DNA from: Streptococcus vicugnae
GTDB lineage: Bacteria > Bacillota > Bacilli > Lactobacillales > Streptococcaceae
NCBI RefSeq assembly: GCF_016461705.1
Contig: NZ_JAEMHW010000003.1
Span: 1-64,000, forward strand
Length of the DNA: 64,000 bases
Direction: 5' to 3'
This document shows positions 17,416-27,505 of this stretch, piece by piece (the first letter of the stretch is position 1; each line of letters begins with the position of its first letter). The position numbers and the translations under genes were made by a program. Below the pieces are notes generated by a model. The model saw nothing but the letters and a program-made list of their open reading frames with translations, was not told the origin of the DNA and searched no databases.

Positions 17416-18268
17416 ATTCTTTTTTTGTTTTGGCCATTCGCTCGTAAGCTTTCAATTTGAATGCCAAATTTTGGTCGTAATTTAATTGGAAATACAAAGA
17501 GTACAAACTATCTAACAAATAAAGTAAGGTCATTCGTGTCGAAAATGACGACATCTTATTGTAGTGATTTTCAGAAGAAGCCATGTAAATAATATCGTCA
17601 GCATAAGCTGTCAAGGGATTTCCTTGTGTTGATGTCAAGAGAATAATAGGTACCTGATTTTTCTTCAATATCTTGCAAAAGGCCTCCATTGAAGAGCCGC
17701 GACCACCAAACGAAATCACGAAAGCCAAGTGACTACTATCGCTATTTGTCGCTGTCAAACTCTTGATATAGTCGTCTTTTGGTACCGTCACCAGCTGATT
17801 AATCTCCTGCATTTGAAATTGAAAATTCTCCGCAAAATACAGATTCGCTGATGAAGTATAAATGTCGATGATGTTTGCTTTTGACATTTTTTCAACAGCA
17901 GAAACCAACGTTTCTGGGTCTGCTAAACCCAAGGTATCCTCAATTGTTCGCTCATAAACTTCTTTTAAACGCAACATCACTTCATAATGCGTATCCGTTT
18001 CTAAAATTGGAAAATCAATATCTGAGACTTGGTGATTTTGACCTTGTTGGAGATCTGTTCGCAAAAGTAATTTCAAGTCATTGACCCCGCGCAATCCCAG
18101 CTTATTAATCAAGCGGTAAATGGTCGAAACAGAAATAAAAAGTTTATCTGAGACTTCTCTTGGCTTTAAGCCAATAAATTCTTCTGGATTTTCTTTTAAA
18201 TAATCCACTAAAATCTGTTCTGTCGGTGTTAGGTGTTCTAGTAATTGTAACCTTTGTATCATTTTCAT
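17414..18268 (-). CDS. RpiR/MurR family transcriptional regulator
   Basis: 284 residues: N-terminal helix-turn-helix of the RpiR type (VSDKLFISVSTIYRLINKLG, about residues 39-58), then a SIS sugar-phosphate-binding domain (about 120-250) with SFGGRGSSMEAF and LTSTQGNPLTAYADDII. Such regulators sense phosphosugars. It starts 12 bases after the MFS gene stop, without a clear ribosome site of its own, so translation is probably coupled. Pairing with an MFS transporter suggests that it controls uptake of a sugar or amino-sugar compound; the effector is unknown. Confidence 0.88.
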   Translation of the reverse strand: MKMIQRLQLLEHLTPTEQILVDYLKENPEEFIGLKPREVSDKLFISVSTIYRLINKLGLRGVNDLKLLLRTDLQQGQNHQVSDIDFPILETDTHYEVMLRLKEVYERTIEDTLGLADPETLVSAVEKMSKANIIDIYTSSANLYFAENFQFQMQEINQLVTVPKDDYIKSLTATNSDSSHLAFVISFGGRGSSMEAFCKILKKNQVPIILLTSTQGNPLTAYADDIIYMASSENHYNKMSSFSTRMTLLYLLDSLYSLYFQLNYDQNLAFKLKAYERMAKTKKE

Positions 18269-18280
18269 AGGTTTATTGTA

Positions 18281-19441
18281 TCATTTTTGGCTTAAAAAGC
18301 GTGTTTTTAACATCAAGACAAGGCTGATTATTAGGCTAATAATAGCATAAATCACAAAGGCAAAACCAGGTTGTGGATTGATTTTTGAAAAAAGACTGAG
18401 GACAATGGCTGCGCTAGCTCCGCCAAAATTACAAAATAGCAGAACCAAAGTTGTCGCATGTCCAATCAATTGTGGCGATATTTTATTTGACACATTGCTA
18501 AATACGCTTGTAACCACAATGCTGTACCAAAACCCTGAAAGCATTGCTCCGATAAGCATTAACCAGAGATTGTGCGCCACACCAAGCATAAACACCCCAA
18601 GAGCAAACGGAAGCAATGAAACAGTGATCAAATTTTTGTTAAAACGAACCAACAAAGCTTCAAAACAGATTCCTGAGAGAATTCCCATAAGCATCATACC
18701 ACTCAAGATAAGACTTGCTTGACGTGGACTTCCAAGATGCAATTGGTCAACAATAACTGGGATTCGAAGACTATTTGCACTATTGATATTAATCACAAAA
18801 CCTGCTAATAACGATAGACCAACAATATATAAGATATCAGCTTTCGTAAACTTAGCACGTGATTCTTTTGGGGTATCTTTAACTTCTACCTTAGCTTTTG
18901 GTGCAAAAAGAAGATAGAACACGAGGATTGGTAAAGCAAATAAATAAACACTAAATGTCCATGACCAGCCTAGAACAACAAGAAAACCAACAATCATGGT
19001 CAACAAGGCGTTACCAATAATTTCAAACGATCCACGAAGACCGAGCATTTGAGCTTGTTCTCTACCAGCATAAGTTTCACTGATGATACTAATCGCACGT
19101 GAGTTAATAAAACCAATTCCAATACCAAGTAAAACACGTGAGACCACAACTAATGAGTAGCTCTGCAACATTACAGGCATACTACCACCAAAGGCAATTA
19201 ATAAAAGTCCAAGAATAATGCTGAGACGTTCAGAGATTAGACGTTCGGTAATTGGATTTAGTAACAACATGGCAAGAATCGCAAAAGATGATAGTGAAAA
19301 TAGAAATTCTACCTGACTAGCAGCGTATCCTTGCTGATGAAATGTTGTAATCATTTGGGGTAATGCTGTCGACGGTGATAAGGTCGAGACCAGCATCAAA
19401 GATAAAGATAGGAGACTAAATTTCTCCAAAAATGTTTTCAT
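18281..19441 (-). CDS. MFS transporter, substrate unknown
   Basis: 386 residues with about 12 hydrophobic membrane segments and the short basic loops of the major facilitator superfamily. The loop between segments 2 and 3 reads NPITERLISERLSIILG, a degenerate form of the usual G-x-L-a-D-r motif. The protein resembles the YnfM/NarK-like drug and small-solute exporters more than sugar permeases, so substrate cannot be assigned. It forms a unit with the RpiR regulator behind it and is divergent from the Crp/Fnr regulator at 19530, sharing a 90-base intergenic region. Confidence 0.85.
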   Translation of the reverse strand: MKTFLEKFSLLSLSLMLVSTLSPSTALPQMITTFHQQGYAASQVEFLFSLSSFAILAMLLLNPITERLISERLSIILGLLLIAFGGSMPVMLQSYSLVVVSRVLLGIGIGFINSRAISIISETYAGREQAQMLGLRGSFEIIGNALLTMIVGFLVVLGWSWTFSVYLFALPILVFYLLFAPKAKVEVKDTPKESRAKFTKADILYIVGLSLLAGFVININSANSLRIPVIVDQLHLGSPRQASLILSGMMLMGILSGICFEALLVRFNKNLITVSLLPFALGVFMLGVAHNLWLMLIGAMLSGFWYSIVVTSVFSNVSNKISPQLIGHATTLVLLFCNFGGASAAIVLSLFSKINPQPGFAFVIYAIISLIISLVLMLKTRFLSQK

Positions 19442-19454
19442 AGAAACTCCTTAC

Positions 19455-19515
19455 TTGTTTTTTTCATCATTTCCAGTATAATCAAAGTTAGCGCATAAAA
19501 ATATGACTTTTGTCA
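19455..19515 (+). promoter_or_regulatory. Promoter and inverted repeat of the Crp/Fnr gene
   Basis: TTGTTT (19455-19460), 16-base spacer, TATAAT (19477-19482). A repeat TGAC-TTTT-GTCA at 19504-19515 lies in the leader, about 20 bases after the expected start. It may be an operator for the encoded regulator itself; unproven. Confidence 0.55.
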
Positions 19516-19529
19516 CAAAGGAGGTCTGT

Positions 19530-20174
19530 GTGTCTTTAGAACAATATATTCAAGACTATCAGCTTGAAAAAATCTTTCCTAAACATTATTTTGATAAATT
19601 ACAAGTTCGTGAATTAGTAGCCGGAGATGCTATTTGTCACCAAGGAGAAGCTTTAACTGCACTCTCTTTTTTCGCTAAAGGAAAATTAAAAATTGTTCGT
19701 CGTTTATTTAACGGTAAAGAACATATTCTAGATATTAAAGAAAAACCAACTCTGATTGGTGATATTGAATTATTAACCGATCAACCTATCGTTTCTTCAG
19801 TTATTGCACTTGAAGATACTCTGGTTATCCAACTTCCCTTGACTGGGATTCGCAAAGAATTATTAGCTGATAATGATTTACTCCTAAATCTTAGCAGAGG
19901 CCTAGCTCAGTCACTTTATGAGCAAAACATCCATGCCTCAACGAATTTGAATTACACACTTAAAGAACGCCTAGCTACTCATATCTTGGCTATCGAAGAT
20001 AAAGGTGTCTTCAAACTAGAATTAACTAATCTTGCTGATTCCTTCAGTGTCAGCTACCGACATTTACTTCGTGTCATTCATGAATTTATCGATTTAGGAA
20101 TTATTGAAAAACGTCGCCCTAACTATTATATCAAAGATATGGCGCAACTCATTGACTTGAAGATTACTAACTGA
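19530..20174 (+). CDS. Crp/Fnr family transcriptional regulator
   Basis: 214 residues from a GTG at 19530, chosen because AAAGGAGG (19517-19524) lies five bases upstream; an ATG at 19503 would place the ribosome site inside the gene. The N-terminal cyclic-nucleotide-binding-like barrel has DAICHQGEALTALSFFAKGK near residues 36-55, followed by a long helix and a winged helix with LADSFSVSYRHLLRVIHEF. Only one cysteine is present, so an FNR iron-sulfur cluster is unlikely. It resembles YeiL-type proteins. Divergent from the MFS gene, which it might control. Confidence 0.85.
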   Translation: MSLEQYIQDYQLEKIFPKHYFDKLQVRELVAGDAICHQGEALTALSFFAKGKLKIVRRLFNGKEHILDIKEKPTLIGDIELLTDQPIVSSVIALEDTLVIQLPLTGIRKELLADNDLLLNLSRGLAQSLYEQNIHASTNLNYTLKERLATHILAIEDKGVFKLELTNLADSFSVSYRHLLRVIHEFIDLGIIEKRRPNYYIKDMAQLIDLKITN

Positions 20175-20240
20175 GCCTTTAGCTTTCTCGTTCAGCATTT
20201 TTATGCTATAGTGTTATATAGAATAATTTGAGGAGAAAAT

Positions 20241-20855
20241 ATGTCAGTTATTGAAAAATTAGCTAAACCAAGTCATTTAATCAATATGAACGATATTATT
20301 CGCGAAGGTCATCCAACTTTGCGTAAGATTTGTGATGATGTCACATTCCCATTATCTGATGAAGAAATCATTTTAGGTGAAAAAATGATGCAGTTCTTGA
20401 AAAATTCTCAAGATCCTGTGACAGCTGAAAAAATGGGCTTGCGCGGTGGTGTTGGACTTGCAGCACCACAATTGAATGTTTCAAAACGAATCATTGCCGT
20501 TCTTGTACCAAATATGGAAGATAAAGATGGCAATCCACCAAAAGAAGCTTACAGCTTACAAGAAGTAATGTACAATCCAAAAGTTGTTGCACACTCAGTT
20601 CAAGATGCAGCACTTGCTGACGGTGAAGGTTGCTTGTCTGTTGACCGTGTCGTTGAAGGATACGTTGTTCGTCATTCTCGTGTTACTGTTGAATACTTCG
20701 ATAAAAACGGTGAAAAACACCGCATCAAACTTAAAGGTTACAACTCAATCGTCGTTCAACACGAAATTGACCACACAAACGGTATCATGTTCTACGACCG
20801 CATCAACGAAAAGAACCCATTTGCTGTTAAAGATGGTATGCTAATTGTCGAATAA
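20241..20855 (+). CDS. def: Peptide deformylase
   Basis: Removes the formyl group from the first methionine of new proteins. 204 residues, the longer type found in Gram-positive bacteria with insertions. All three active-site motifs are intact: GVGLAAPQ (residues 70-77), EGCLS with Cys131, and HEIDH with His174, Glu175 and His178; Cys131 and the two histidines bind the metal. GAGGAGA precedes the ATG, and a terminator follows directly. Monocistronic. Confidence 0.97.
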   Translation: MSVIEKLAKPSHLINMNDIIREGHPTLRKICDDVTFPLSDEEIILGEKMMQFLKNSQDPVTAEKMGLRGGVGLAAPQLNVSKRIIAVLVPNMEDKDGNPPKEAYSLQEVMYNPKVVAHSVQDAALADGEGCLSVDRVVEGYVVRHSRVTVEYFDKNGEKHRIKLKGYNSIVVQHEIDHTNGIMFYDRINEKNPFAVKDGMLIVE

Positions 20856-20864
20856 TACATAGAG

Positions 20865-20891
20865 AAACTGAGGACATTTCCTCAGTTTTTT
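20865..20891 (+). terminator. Terminator of def
   Basis: Stem AAACTGAGGA-CATT-TCCTCAGTTT followed by T, ten bases after the stop codon. Confidence 0.88.
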
Positions 20892-21211
20892 GTATATAAC
20901 AAGCGAGAGTGGGACAAATAAAAACTAAAAAGCGAATCAGTAGTTTCATAGAAACTTGATTTCTCAGCAAATCTCAATTTCTTGTTGCTGACCTAAAACG
21001 GTCTATTCTCAAACCGTTTTTGACACTGTGGTTTGTTTATTATAACTATATAAATAAAGAGGCTGGGAACTTTTATCCCAACCTCTTTTTATTTAGTCAC
21101 AGCGTTATATTGAAAGGCTAAACCAATATTACTGTGAAGATAGTGAGTTAAGCCAAAATAGGAAAGCTCACTCACGGATTTGTTAAATGTTTAAAAATCT
21201 TAGATTAATCA
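20892..21211. repeat. Repeat-like intergenic region with several hairpins
   Basis: 320 bases with no gene. It holds GAGTGGGACAAA at 20906, a small hairpin AGTTTC-ATAG-AAACT (20942-20956), AAACGGT...ACCGTTT (20996-21019) and a strong bidirectional terminator AAAGAGGCTGGGA...TCCCAACCTCTTT (21056-21088). The GTGGGACA and GGCTGGGA elements are typical of dispersed streptococcal intergenic repeats, though no second copy was seen here. The last hairpin serves the gene ending at 21212. Confidence 0.55.
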
Positions 21212-21757
21212 TTAATCAATTGCAGCAAGAAGTGCTTGAGCTTGTTTATCAAGGTTGGCAAGAACATCATCAGTCGCCACAAACTTACCGTCAACCCATG
21301 CTGAGTCATTCACTTGTGTTGTAGTAATTTCATCAACAAATTGTGTACGAATGAACGGGAATAATGCGCGGTAAGCATCTGCCACTGGTTCGTGTCCACC
21401 ATTTGCAAGGATAGAAACAGTTGTGACTTTTTCATTAAGCGCTGATGGACCTGTTGGATCTGAAAGATCAAGCGCACGGCTCAACCAGTCAAGCAAGTTC
21501 TTCACTGAACCAGGAATCGCAAAGTTATAAACTGGTGAGAAGAACCAGATAGCATCAGCTGCCAAGACAGCGTCACGTGCAGCTTGCACAGCAGCTGGTG
21601 TGTTAGCTTCCAAATCTTGTGAAAAGACCGGAACCTGTGACCAGTCTAGGTATGATACTTCTGCTTTGCCTTCAAGTGCTTTTTCAGCGTTTTGAGCAAA
21701 TTGTTGATCAAAAGATCCCTCACGTAATGAACCGACAACAAATAGAATTTTTTTCAT
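21212..21757 (-). CDS. NAD(P)H-dependent FMN reductase family protein, copy A
   Basis: 181-residue flavodoxin-like protein. GSLREGSF (residues 9-16) binds the FMN phosphate and PVYNFAIPGSVKNLLDWLSRA near residues 75-95 is the family's second flavin loop; the fold matches NADPH-dependent FMN/azo/chromate reductases. A near-copy lies 149 bases upstream (21907-22452), with an identical first 16 residues and about three quarters of positions alike by eye, so the pair arose by tandem duplication. Copies differ most at residues 110-135. Physiological substrate unknown, quinone or electrophile reduction being common in the family. Confidence 0.85.
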   Translation of the reverse strand: MKKILFVVGSLREGSFDQQFAQNAEKALEGKAEVSYLDWSQVPVFSQDLEANTPAAVQAARDAVLAADAIWFFSPVYNFAIPGSVKNLLDWLSRALDLSDPTGPSALNEKVTTVSILANGGHEPVADAYRALFPFIRTQFVDEITTTQVNDSAWVDGKFVATDDVLANLDKQAQALLAAID

Positions 21758-21906
21758 GATATATAATCCTTTTCAAATCATTATAATTAAAACGATAGCT
21801 ATAAGCACTATCTCTGAACTGATGATAGCATCAGCCAATCTTAAAGTCAATTAAGACGACTTGAGAAAAACTGCTTTTCTAAACAGAATTTTACCAAGCT
21901 ATAAAA

Positions 21907-22452
21907 TTAGTTGATAGCTGCAAGAACAGCGGCAATTTGTTTGTCCAATTGTGCTAGATCAGCTTCTTCAGCCACATATTTACCATCTGCCCAAGCAGAA
22001 CCATTAATTGTCGCAAGAGTCAATTCGTCAACAAAGTTAGTACGAATAAATGGCAACAATGCACGGTATTGGTCAGCTGCTTTTTCATGGTGAGCCGCAG
22101 ATGTAATTGTAACAGTTGTAACTTTTTCATTGATAGCTGATGCGCCTGATGGATCTGAAAGATCAAGGGCACGACTCAACCAATCAATCAAGTTTTTCAC
22201 TGGACCAGGGATGTTAGCATTATAAACTGGTGTGAAGAACCATACAGCATCAGCAGCAAGTACAGCATCGCGTGCAGCTTGAACAGCTGCTGGTGTGTTA
22301 GCTTCTAAATCTTGTGAAAAGACTGGAACTTCTGACCAATCAAGGTAAGAGACCTGTGCTTTTCCCTCAAGTGCTTTTTCAGCATTTTTTGCCATTTGAG
22401 CATTGAAAGAACCTTCACGTAATGAACCGACAACAAATAGTATTTTTTTCAT
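21907..22452 (-). CDS. NAD(P)H-dependent FMN reductase family protein, copy B
   Basis: 181 residues, paralogue of copy A, with the same FMN motifs GSLREGSF and TPVYNANIPGPVKN. The upstream region carries a perfect 16-base palindrome (22505-22520) over the probable -35 box, related to one in the promoter of the adjacent MarR gene, so this gene is probably under MarR control. A good AGGAGA ribosome site precedes the ATG. Copy A, downstream on the same strand, may be cotranscribed because no clear terminator lies between them. Confidence 0.85.
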   Translation of the reverse strand: MKKILFVVGSLREGSFNAQMAKNAEKALEGKAQVSYLDWSEVPVFSQDLEANTPAAVQAARDAVLAADAVWFFTPVYNANIPGPVKNLIDWLSRALDLSDPSGASAINEKVTTVTITSAAHHEKAADQYRALLPFIRTNFVDELTLATINGSAWADGKYVAEEADLAQLDKQIAAVLAAIN

Positions 22453-22484
22453 GATATTTCTCCTAACAAAAAGATATTAGTATT

Positions 22485-22520
22485 TTTATAATCAAAAATC
22501 ATTTATCACTAATTAGTGAT
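22485..22520 (-). promoter_or_regulatory. MarR-type operator and promoter of FMN reductase B
   Basis: Perfect palindrome ATCACTAATTAGTGAT (22505-22520). A minus-strand promoter can be read as -35 TTAGTG (22507-22512) inside the palindrome, 16-base spacer, -10 TATAAA (22485-22490). A repressor bound here would block RNA polymerase. Confidence 0.7.
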
Positions 22521-22552
22521 TTATTGTTATGTTGTCATTTTATACTTTATTT

Positions 22553-22999
22553 TTACTTTTGTAAATTATTTTGCTCACGCGGTTTAAATTTTTTCAGAAG
22601 TCGTATTAATTGATCTTGTTCTTCCTCAGTTAAAACTGAAAAAGTCTCTTCAATTTTTGCCATGTGAAGTGGCAAAGCATGCTCAATGACTTGACGACCT
22701 ACATCAGTCAAACTAACCAGATAAGCACGCTTATCACCCGGACAAGCTTGGCGTACTACCCAGCCTTTTTTCTCCATATTACGGATAACCACCGTCATAT
22801 TCCCCGAAGTCGCTAGGATACTATCAATTAATTGGCCAACCTTCATCGCTCCTTTGCTATAAAGAACGTCCAAAACTGCAAATTGTGTTTGTGTTAAATC
22901 ATCTTCCTTGAAAGACTCTGATGTTTTAGCATCGATAGTTCTAAAAGCTTTTCGCAAAACAACCATAGCCTTAACAGCTTTATTTTTGAAGTCGCTCAT
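22553..22999 (-). CDS. MarR family transcriptional repressor
   Basis: 148 residues from the ATG at 22997-22999, preceded by AAAGGAG; a frame start at 23035 adds 12 residues with no support. The winged helix covers about residues 40-105 (LDVLYSKGAMKVGQLIDSIL, then ATSGNMTVVIRNMEKKGWV) with the DKRAYLVSLTDVG wing typical of MarR. It lies directly upstream of the two FMN reductases on the same strand. Its own promoter contains an imperfect copy of the palindrome found before reductase B, suggesting autoregulation and joint control. Inducer unknown, probably an oxidant, quinone or phenolic compound. Confidence 0.9.
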   Translation of the reverse strand: MSDFKNKAVKAMVVLRKAFRTIDAKTSESFKEDDLTQTQFAVLDVLYSKGAMKVGQLIDSILATSGNMTVVIRNMEKKGWVVRQACPGDKRAYLVSLTDVGRQVIEHALPLHMAKIEETFSVLTEEEQDQLIRLLKKFKPREQNNLQK

Positions 23000-23025
23000 T
23001 GCTACTCCTTTCTGTCTTTTTTTAC

Positions 23026-23054
23026 ATAGTATCACTAACTAGTATCTTTTACAA
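23026..23054 (-). promoter_or_regulatory. Promoter and operator of the marR-type gene
   Basis: Minus-strand TTGTAA (23049-23054), 17-base spacer, TACTAT (23026-23031). The spacer holds GATACTAGTTAGTGAT (23031-23046), an imperfect form of the palindrome at 22505-22520, consistent with autorepression. Confidence 0.7.
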
Positions 23055-23066
23055 ATAGCAGAGCTC

Positions 23067-23096
23067 AAAAAAGAAGCCCTCACTTTGAGAGCTTCT
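23067..23096 (-). terminator. Terminator of polC
   Basis: Minus-strand 11-pair stem AGAAGCTCTCA-AAG-TGAGGGCTTCT followed by six T, shortly after the polC stop. Confidence 0.88.
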
Positions 23097-23110
23097 CTAA
23101 AATTGGCTTA

Positions 23111-26100
23111 TTAAAAGAAATCGTCAAATAGGCTTAATTGGTTATCTTCTGGCATGTTGCCTAGGATTCCCATTTCATCCATTTTATCAACCAATGTTGC
23201 TGAAACACCGCCGCGTTTGCGAAGTTCCATTTTAGATAGGAATTCACCTTCTTCACGCGCTTTAACGATTTGTTTTGCAACGTTTTCTCCGAGACCATCC
23301 ATAGCTACAAATGGTGGAATAAGTGTATCACCGTCGATGATAAACTCGGTTGCATCACTACGGTAAAGGTCAAGTTGACCAAATTTATAACCACGTTCGA
23401 GCATTTCATTGACAATTTCAAGTGTGGTGTATAAATCAATTTCAACATTTGAAGCTTCGTTATTCTTACGCTTATTAGAAATATCAGCCATGCGTTCTTT
23501 CACCGCATCAAGCCCAGCACTCATTGTCTTAATGTCAAAGGCCTTAGCACGGATTGAGAAATAAGCACAGTAATAGTAAATCGGATAATGTACTTTAAAG
23601 TAAGCTACACGAAGCGCCATTAAAACGTAGGCTGCCGCATGGGCTTTGGGGAACATGTACTTGATTTTACCACAGGATTCAATGTACCAGTCGGGCACAT
23701 TATTTTCTCGCATAGCTTCAATGTATCCATTACGTTCCTCATCAGAGATTTTAAGCCACATTCCCTTACGCACACGTTCCATAATGGTAAAAGCCATTTT
23801 GGGTTCAAGACCTGCGTGCATAAGATAAACCATGATATCGTCACGACAACCGATAACGGTTTTTAGGGTAGCAATCCCCTCTTTAATCAAGTCTTGGGCA
23901 TTTCCCAACCAAACATCAGTACCGTGTGACAACCCTGACAACTGTAGCAATTCTGCGAAGGTTGTTGGGTGTGTTTCCTCAACCATTCCACGAACAAAGT
24001 TGGTTCCGAATTCTGGGATACCAAGCATCCCTGTCGGTGTTCCAATTTGCTCAGGCGTAACGCCAAGGACTTCTGTGCCTGAGAAGAGTGCCATAACATC
24101 TGGGTCATCCGCAGGAATATCTTTGGGATCAATACCAGACAAGTCTTGCAACTTACGAATCATCGTCGGATCATCATGACCGAGGATATCAAGTTTCAAG
24201 ACGTTTTCATCGATATCGTGGAAGTTAAAGTGAGTGGTTTGCCATTCAGCAGAAAGATCATCAGCTGGGTATTGAACTGGTGTAAAGTCATAAACATCCA
24301 TGTAGTTTGGAATAACAACGATACCACCCGGGTGTTGTCCAGTTGTACGTTTCACCCCTGCAGCACCTTGTGCCAATCGTTCGACTTCAGCTTCTGGATA
24401 CATCTTACCATAGTCACGTTCGTAACCTTTGACAAATCCATAAGCCGTACGGTCAGCAACCGTACCAACGGTTCCAGCACGGAAAGCGTATTGTTCACCG
24501 AAAATATCACGAACATCCAAATGAGCTGAGGGTTGGTCATCACCAGAGAAGTTCAAATCGATATCGGGAACCTTATCCCCATCAAATCCAAGGAAGGTTT
24601 CAAACGGAATATCATGTCCATCTTTCTTATAACGTGTGCCACATTTTGGACAATCCTTGTCAGGAAGGTCATAACCTGAACCAACAGAACCATCAGTGAT
24701 AAATTCTGAATGCTGACAATTTGGACAGACATAATGTGGTGGCATTGGGTTAACTTCAGTAATCCCAATCATAGTCGCCACAAAACTTGATCCAACAGAC
24801 CCACGTGAACCAACCAAGTAACCACGTTTATTAGAACGAATAACCAACATCTGAGACGCCAGGTAAATCACGGCAAATCCATTCCCCAAAATCGAAGTCA
24901 ATTCTTTTTCGATACGTCGGTCGACAATATCTGGTAGTGGGTTACCATAGATTTCAAAGGCTTTTTGATAGGTCATCTCTGCAACGCGCTCTTCTGATTT
25001 TTCAAGGAAAGGCGTGTACAAATCTTTTTTAACAACTTCGATTTCTTCGAAACGCTCTGCGAAATCATTAGTATTTTTGACAACAATTTCATAAGCAAGA
25101 TCTTCACCAAGAAAAGCAAATTCATCTAGCATTTCATTAGTTGTACGGAAATGGGCTTTTGGTAGCGGAGCTGGTTGAGCATCCTCACCACGACCAATTG
25201 GACGGTTAATCGGTGCCCCTTGTCCTAAACTACGTACAATGATTTCTCGATAAATCTCATCTTCTGGTTCAATGTAATGAACATTACCAGTCGCAAGCAC
25301 AGGCTTATTAAGACGACGACCTACTTCAATCAAATCTCGAATAGCTTGTCGAATACCCTCTTCGTCTTTAATCGTTCCTTGTGCTAATAGCGGAGCATAA
25401 ATAGCTGGTGGCATGACTTCGATGAAATCATAGTATTTAGCCACTTCAACAGCTTTATCCACACCTGAGGTCAAAACTGCATCAAAGACTTCACCCTCAG
25501 AACATGCTGTTCCTAGCAAGAGTCCTTTGCGATGAGCATCAAGAACTGTTCTTGGAATACGAGCCACACCTTCAAAATATTTAACATTTGAAAGACTGAC
25601 AAGCTTGAAGATATTTTTCAACCCTGTCTGGTTTTGAACATAGATTGTTGCATGTTTTACACGAGCTTTCTTATAAGAATCTTCAGCCACCAATTTTGTG
25701 TTCAAGTCCATCATGTTTGTAAGGCCATGATTTTCACGCGCTTCTTTTAAGAAAATAAAGAGCAAGCGACCAGTTGCTTCGGCATCGTAGTTGGCCATGT
25801 GGTGGTGTTCTAGCGATACTTGGAAACGTTTGGTCAATGGTCCCAAACCATGACGTTTGTATTCTGGATAAAGATTCCGTGCCAATTCAAGGGTATCAAT
25901 AACTGGCTGCGTGATGGTTGGCATGCCATGACGTTTGTAATTAGCATTCATAAAGCCAACGTCAAAGGTCGCATTGTGGGCAACAAGTACAGTATCTTTA
26001 CAGAAATCTTGGAACATTTGAAGCACTTGTTCGATTGGTTTTGCATTGCGAACATGATTATCCGTAATCCCTGTCAATTCTGTCGTAAAAGCTGACAAAT

Positions 26101-27505
26101 GGTGACCTGGATTAATGAATTCATCAAATTGCTCAACAATATTACCTTTATACATTTTTGAAGCCGCAATCTGAATCAAATCATTATTAACAGCAGAAAG
26201 CCCTGTTGTTTCCACGTCAAATACAACATAAGTTGCTTCATTTAGCTCTAAATCTTCAGGATTGTAAGCAATAGGAACCTTGTCTTCAACAATATTGGCT
26301 TCCAGACCAAAAATGGCTTTAATACCGTCTTTACGTGCTCTATGGTAACCATGAGGGAAACTTTGAACATTTCCATGGTCAGTAATAGCAACCGCCTTAT
26401 GCCCCCATTTAGCAGCTGTATCAATCAGCTCCTCAACCGTTGGCAAAGCATCCATGGTTGACATGTTCGTATGCGCATGGAATTCCACACGTTTCTGGTC
26501 TTCTGGCATCAAATCCTTGCGGTCATGGTGAACAATTTCTTTAACATCTTGCACATTCATTGTCAGTGCATGCGTGAAATTATTATTTTCAATGTTCCCT
26601 CGAACACGAAGCCATGAGCCTTTAGCAATCATGTCGTATTTTTTCAACTCTTCATCATCTTTTGCCCATTTTTGCATAGCAAAACTTGATGTATAGTCCG
26701 TCATTTTGAAATTGATGATGTGACGACCTGTACGAGTTGTTTTCTTCTCAACATCAAAAACCATTCCTTCAAAGACAATGCGATTTTCTTCTGTTGTGAT
26801 TTCAACCATCGGAGTGATTTCAGCATTTTCAAAACCAGCACGGCGTTGTTTGGCACGTTCTTTGAAATCAAATTTTGGTTTTGGTGTTTCTTCAACCGGA
26901 GGCATTGAGGCTTCAAGAGATTTAACCGCTTCACGATTTTCTTGAACAGCTCTTTCCACCATGGCTTCACGATTAGTTGTAAAATCTTCTCGAAGCGCTT
27001 GGGTCATAGCTTCATCTGAAACCATATCAATCATCAAGTTTCCGAAACCAAAGGCCTCAAATTGACGTGCAAGATTAGGCAAATGATTTTTTCGGAAATG
27101 CTCATTATTAACAAAAGCTGGCGCTTCAATCAATAATTTATGACCATCGTACGATACTTGAAGTTTACTAAATGACGCTTTAAAACTAGCACTATTACAC
27201 GGTGAGTGTTCAAACGCTTCCTCATAATAATCCTGTAAAAGCGGCTGTGAGAAATCAATTTTTTCTGCCTTGATGTCAAAAGTCGCTGTAATGTCTGCTT
27301 GCTTAAAGGTATTAACCAAACGATAAGCTAACTCCCGATAAATCTCAATCGGCAAAACCTCTGCAAATGAAAAATGGAATTCCCAAAGGCGGGATACTGA
27401 GTGTACTTTAACTTCACGAATATCTGCAGATGAAAAAGCAGAAGATTGTCGCATTTCAAGCGGCATATCGATTTGCTCCATCAATTTTTTAAATAACTCT
27501 GACAT
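23111..27505 (-). CDS. polC: DNA polymerase III subunit alpha, Gram-positive PolC type
   Basis: Replicative DNA polymerase with built-in proofreading, 1464 residues. Domain order: N-terminal region (1-220), OB fold (about 225-330), PHP domain starting [18 protein letters not shown] near 337 and split by the DEDD exonuclease ([10 protein letters not shown] near 422), second part of PHP, then the polymerase core with the zinc knuckle CPNC...CPKCG (about 910-940) and the catalytic acids in [11 protein letters not shown] near 968. The C-terminal helix-hairpin-helix part ends LSLFDDFF, a likely beta-clamp-binding motif. Follows proS, as usual in streptococci, and ends at a strong terminator. Confidence 0.98.
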   Translation of the reverse strand: MSELFKKLMEQIDMPLEMRQSSAFSSADIREVKVHSVSRLWEFHFSFAEVLPIEIYRELAYRLVNTFKQADITATFDIKAEKIDFSQPLLQDYYEEAFEHSPCNSASFKASFSKLQVSYDGHKLLIEAPAFVNNEHFRKNHLPNLARQFEAFGFGNLMIDMVSDEAMTQALREDFTTNREAMVERAVQENREAVKSLEASMPPVEETPKPKFDFKERAKQRRAGFENAEITPMVEITTEENRIVFEGMVFDVEKKTTRTGRHIINFKMTDYTSSFAMQKWAKDDEELKKYDMIAKGSWLRVRGNIENNNFTHALTMNVQDVKEIVHHDRKDLMPEDQKRVEFHAHTNMSTMDALPTVEELIDTAAKWGHKAVAITDHGNVQSFPHGYHRARKDGIKAIFGLEANIVEDKVPIAYNPEDLELNEATYVVFDVETTGLSAVNNDLIQIAASKMYKGNIVEQFDEFINPGHHLSAFTTELTGITDNHVRNAKPIEQVLQMFQDFCKDTVLVAHNATFDVGFMNANYKRHGMPTITQPVIDTLELARNLYPEYKRHGLGPLTKRFQVSLEHHHMANYDAEATGRLLFIFLKEARENHGLTNMMDLNTKLVAEDSYKKARVKHATIYVQNQTGLKNIFKLVSLSNVKYFEGVARIPRTVLDAHRKGLLLGTACSEGEVFDAVLTSGVDKAVEVAKYYDFIEVMPPAIYAPLLAQGTIKDEEGIRQAIRDLIEVGRRLNKPVLATGNVHYIEPEDEIYREIIVRSLGQGAPINRPIGRGEDAQPAPLPKAHFRTTNEMLDEFAFLGEDLAYEIVVKNTNDFAERFEEIEVVKKDLYTPFLEKSEERVAEMTYQKAFEIYGNPLPDIVDRRIEKELTSILGNGFAVIYLASQMLVIRSNKRGYLVGSRGSVGSSFVATMIGITEVNPMPPHYVCPNCQHSEFITDGSVGSGYDLPDKDCPKCGTRYKKDGHDIPFETFLGFDGDKVPDIDLNFSGDDQPSAHLDVRDIFGEQYAFRAGTVGTVADRTAYGFVKGYERDYGKMYPEAEVERLAQGAAGVKRTTGQHPGGIVVIPNYMDVYDFTPVQYPADDLSAEWQTTHFNFHDIDENVLKLDILGHDDPTMIRKLQDLSGIDPKDIPADDPDVMALFSGTEVLGVTPEQIGTPTGMLGIPEFGTNFVRGMVEETHPTTFAELLQLSGLSHGTDVWLGNAQDLIKEGIATLKTVIGCRDDIMVYLMHAGLEPKMAFTIMERVRKGMWLKISDEERNGYIEAMRENNVPDWYIESCGKIKYMFPKAHAAAYVLMALRVAYFKVHYPIYYYCAYFSIRAKAFDIKTMSAGLDAVKERMADISNKRKNNEASNVEIDLYTTLEIVNEMLERGYKFGQLDLYRSDATEFIIDGDTLIPPFVAMDGLGENVAKQIVKAREEGEFLSKMELRKRGGVSATLVDKMDEMGILGNMPEDNQLSLFDDFF

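Noticed and set aside
24146-24529. 127-codon plus-strand frame opposite polC
   Set aside because: Antisense shadow; the coding signal and conserved domains belong to polC on the other strand.
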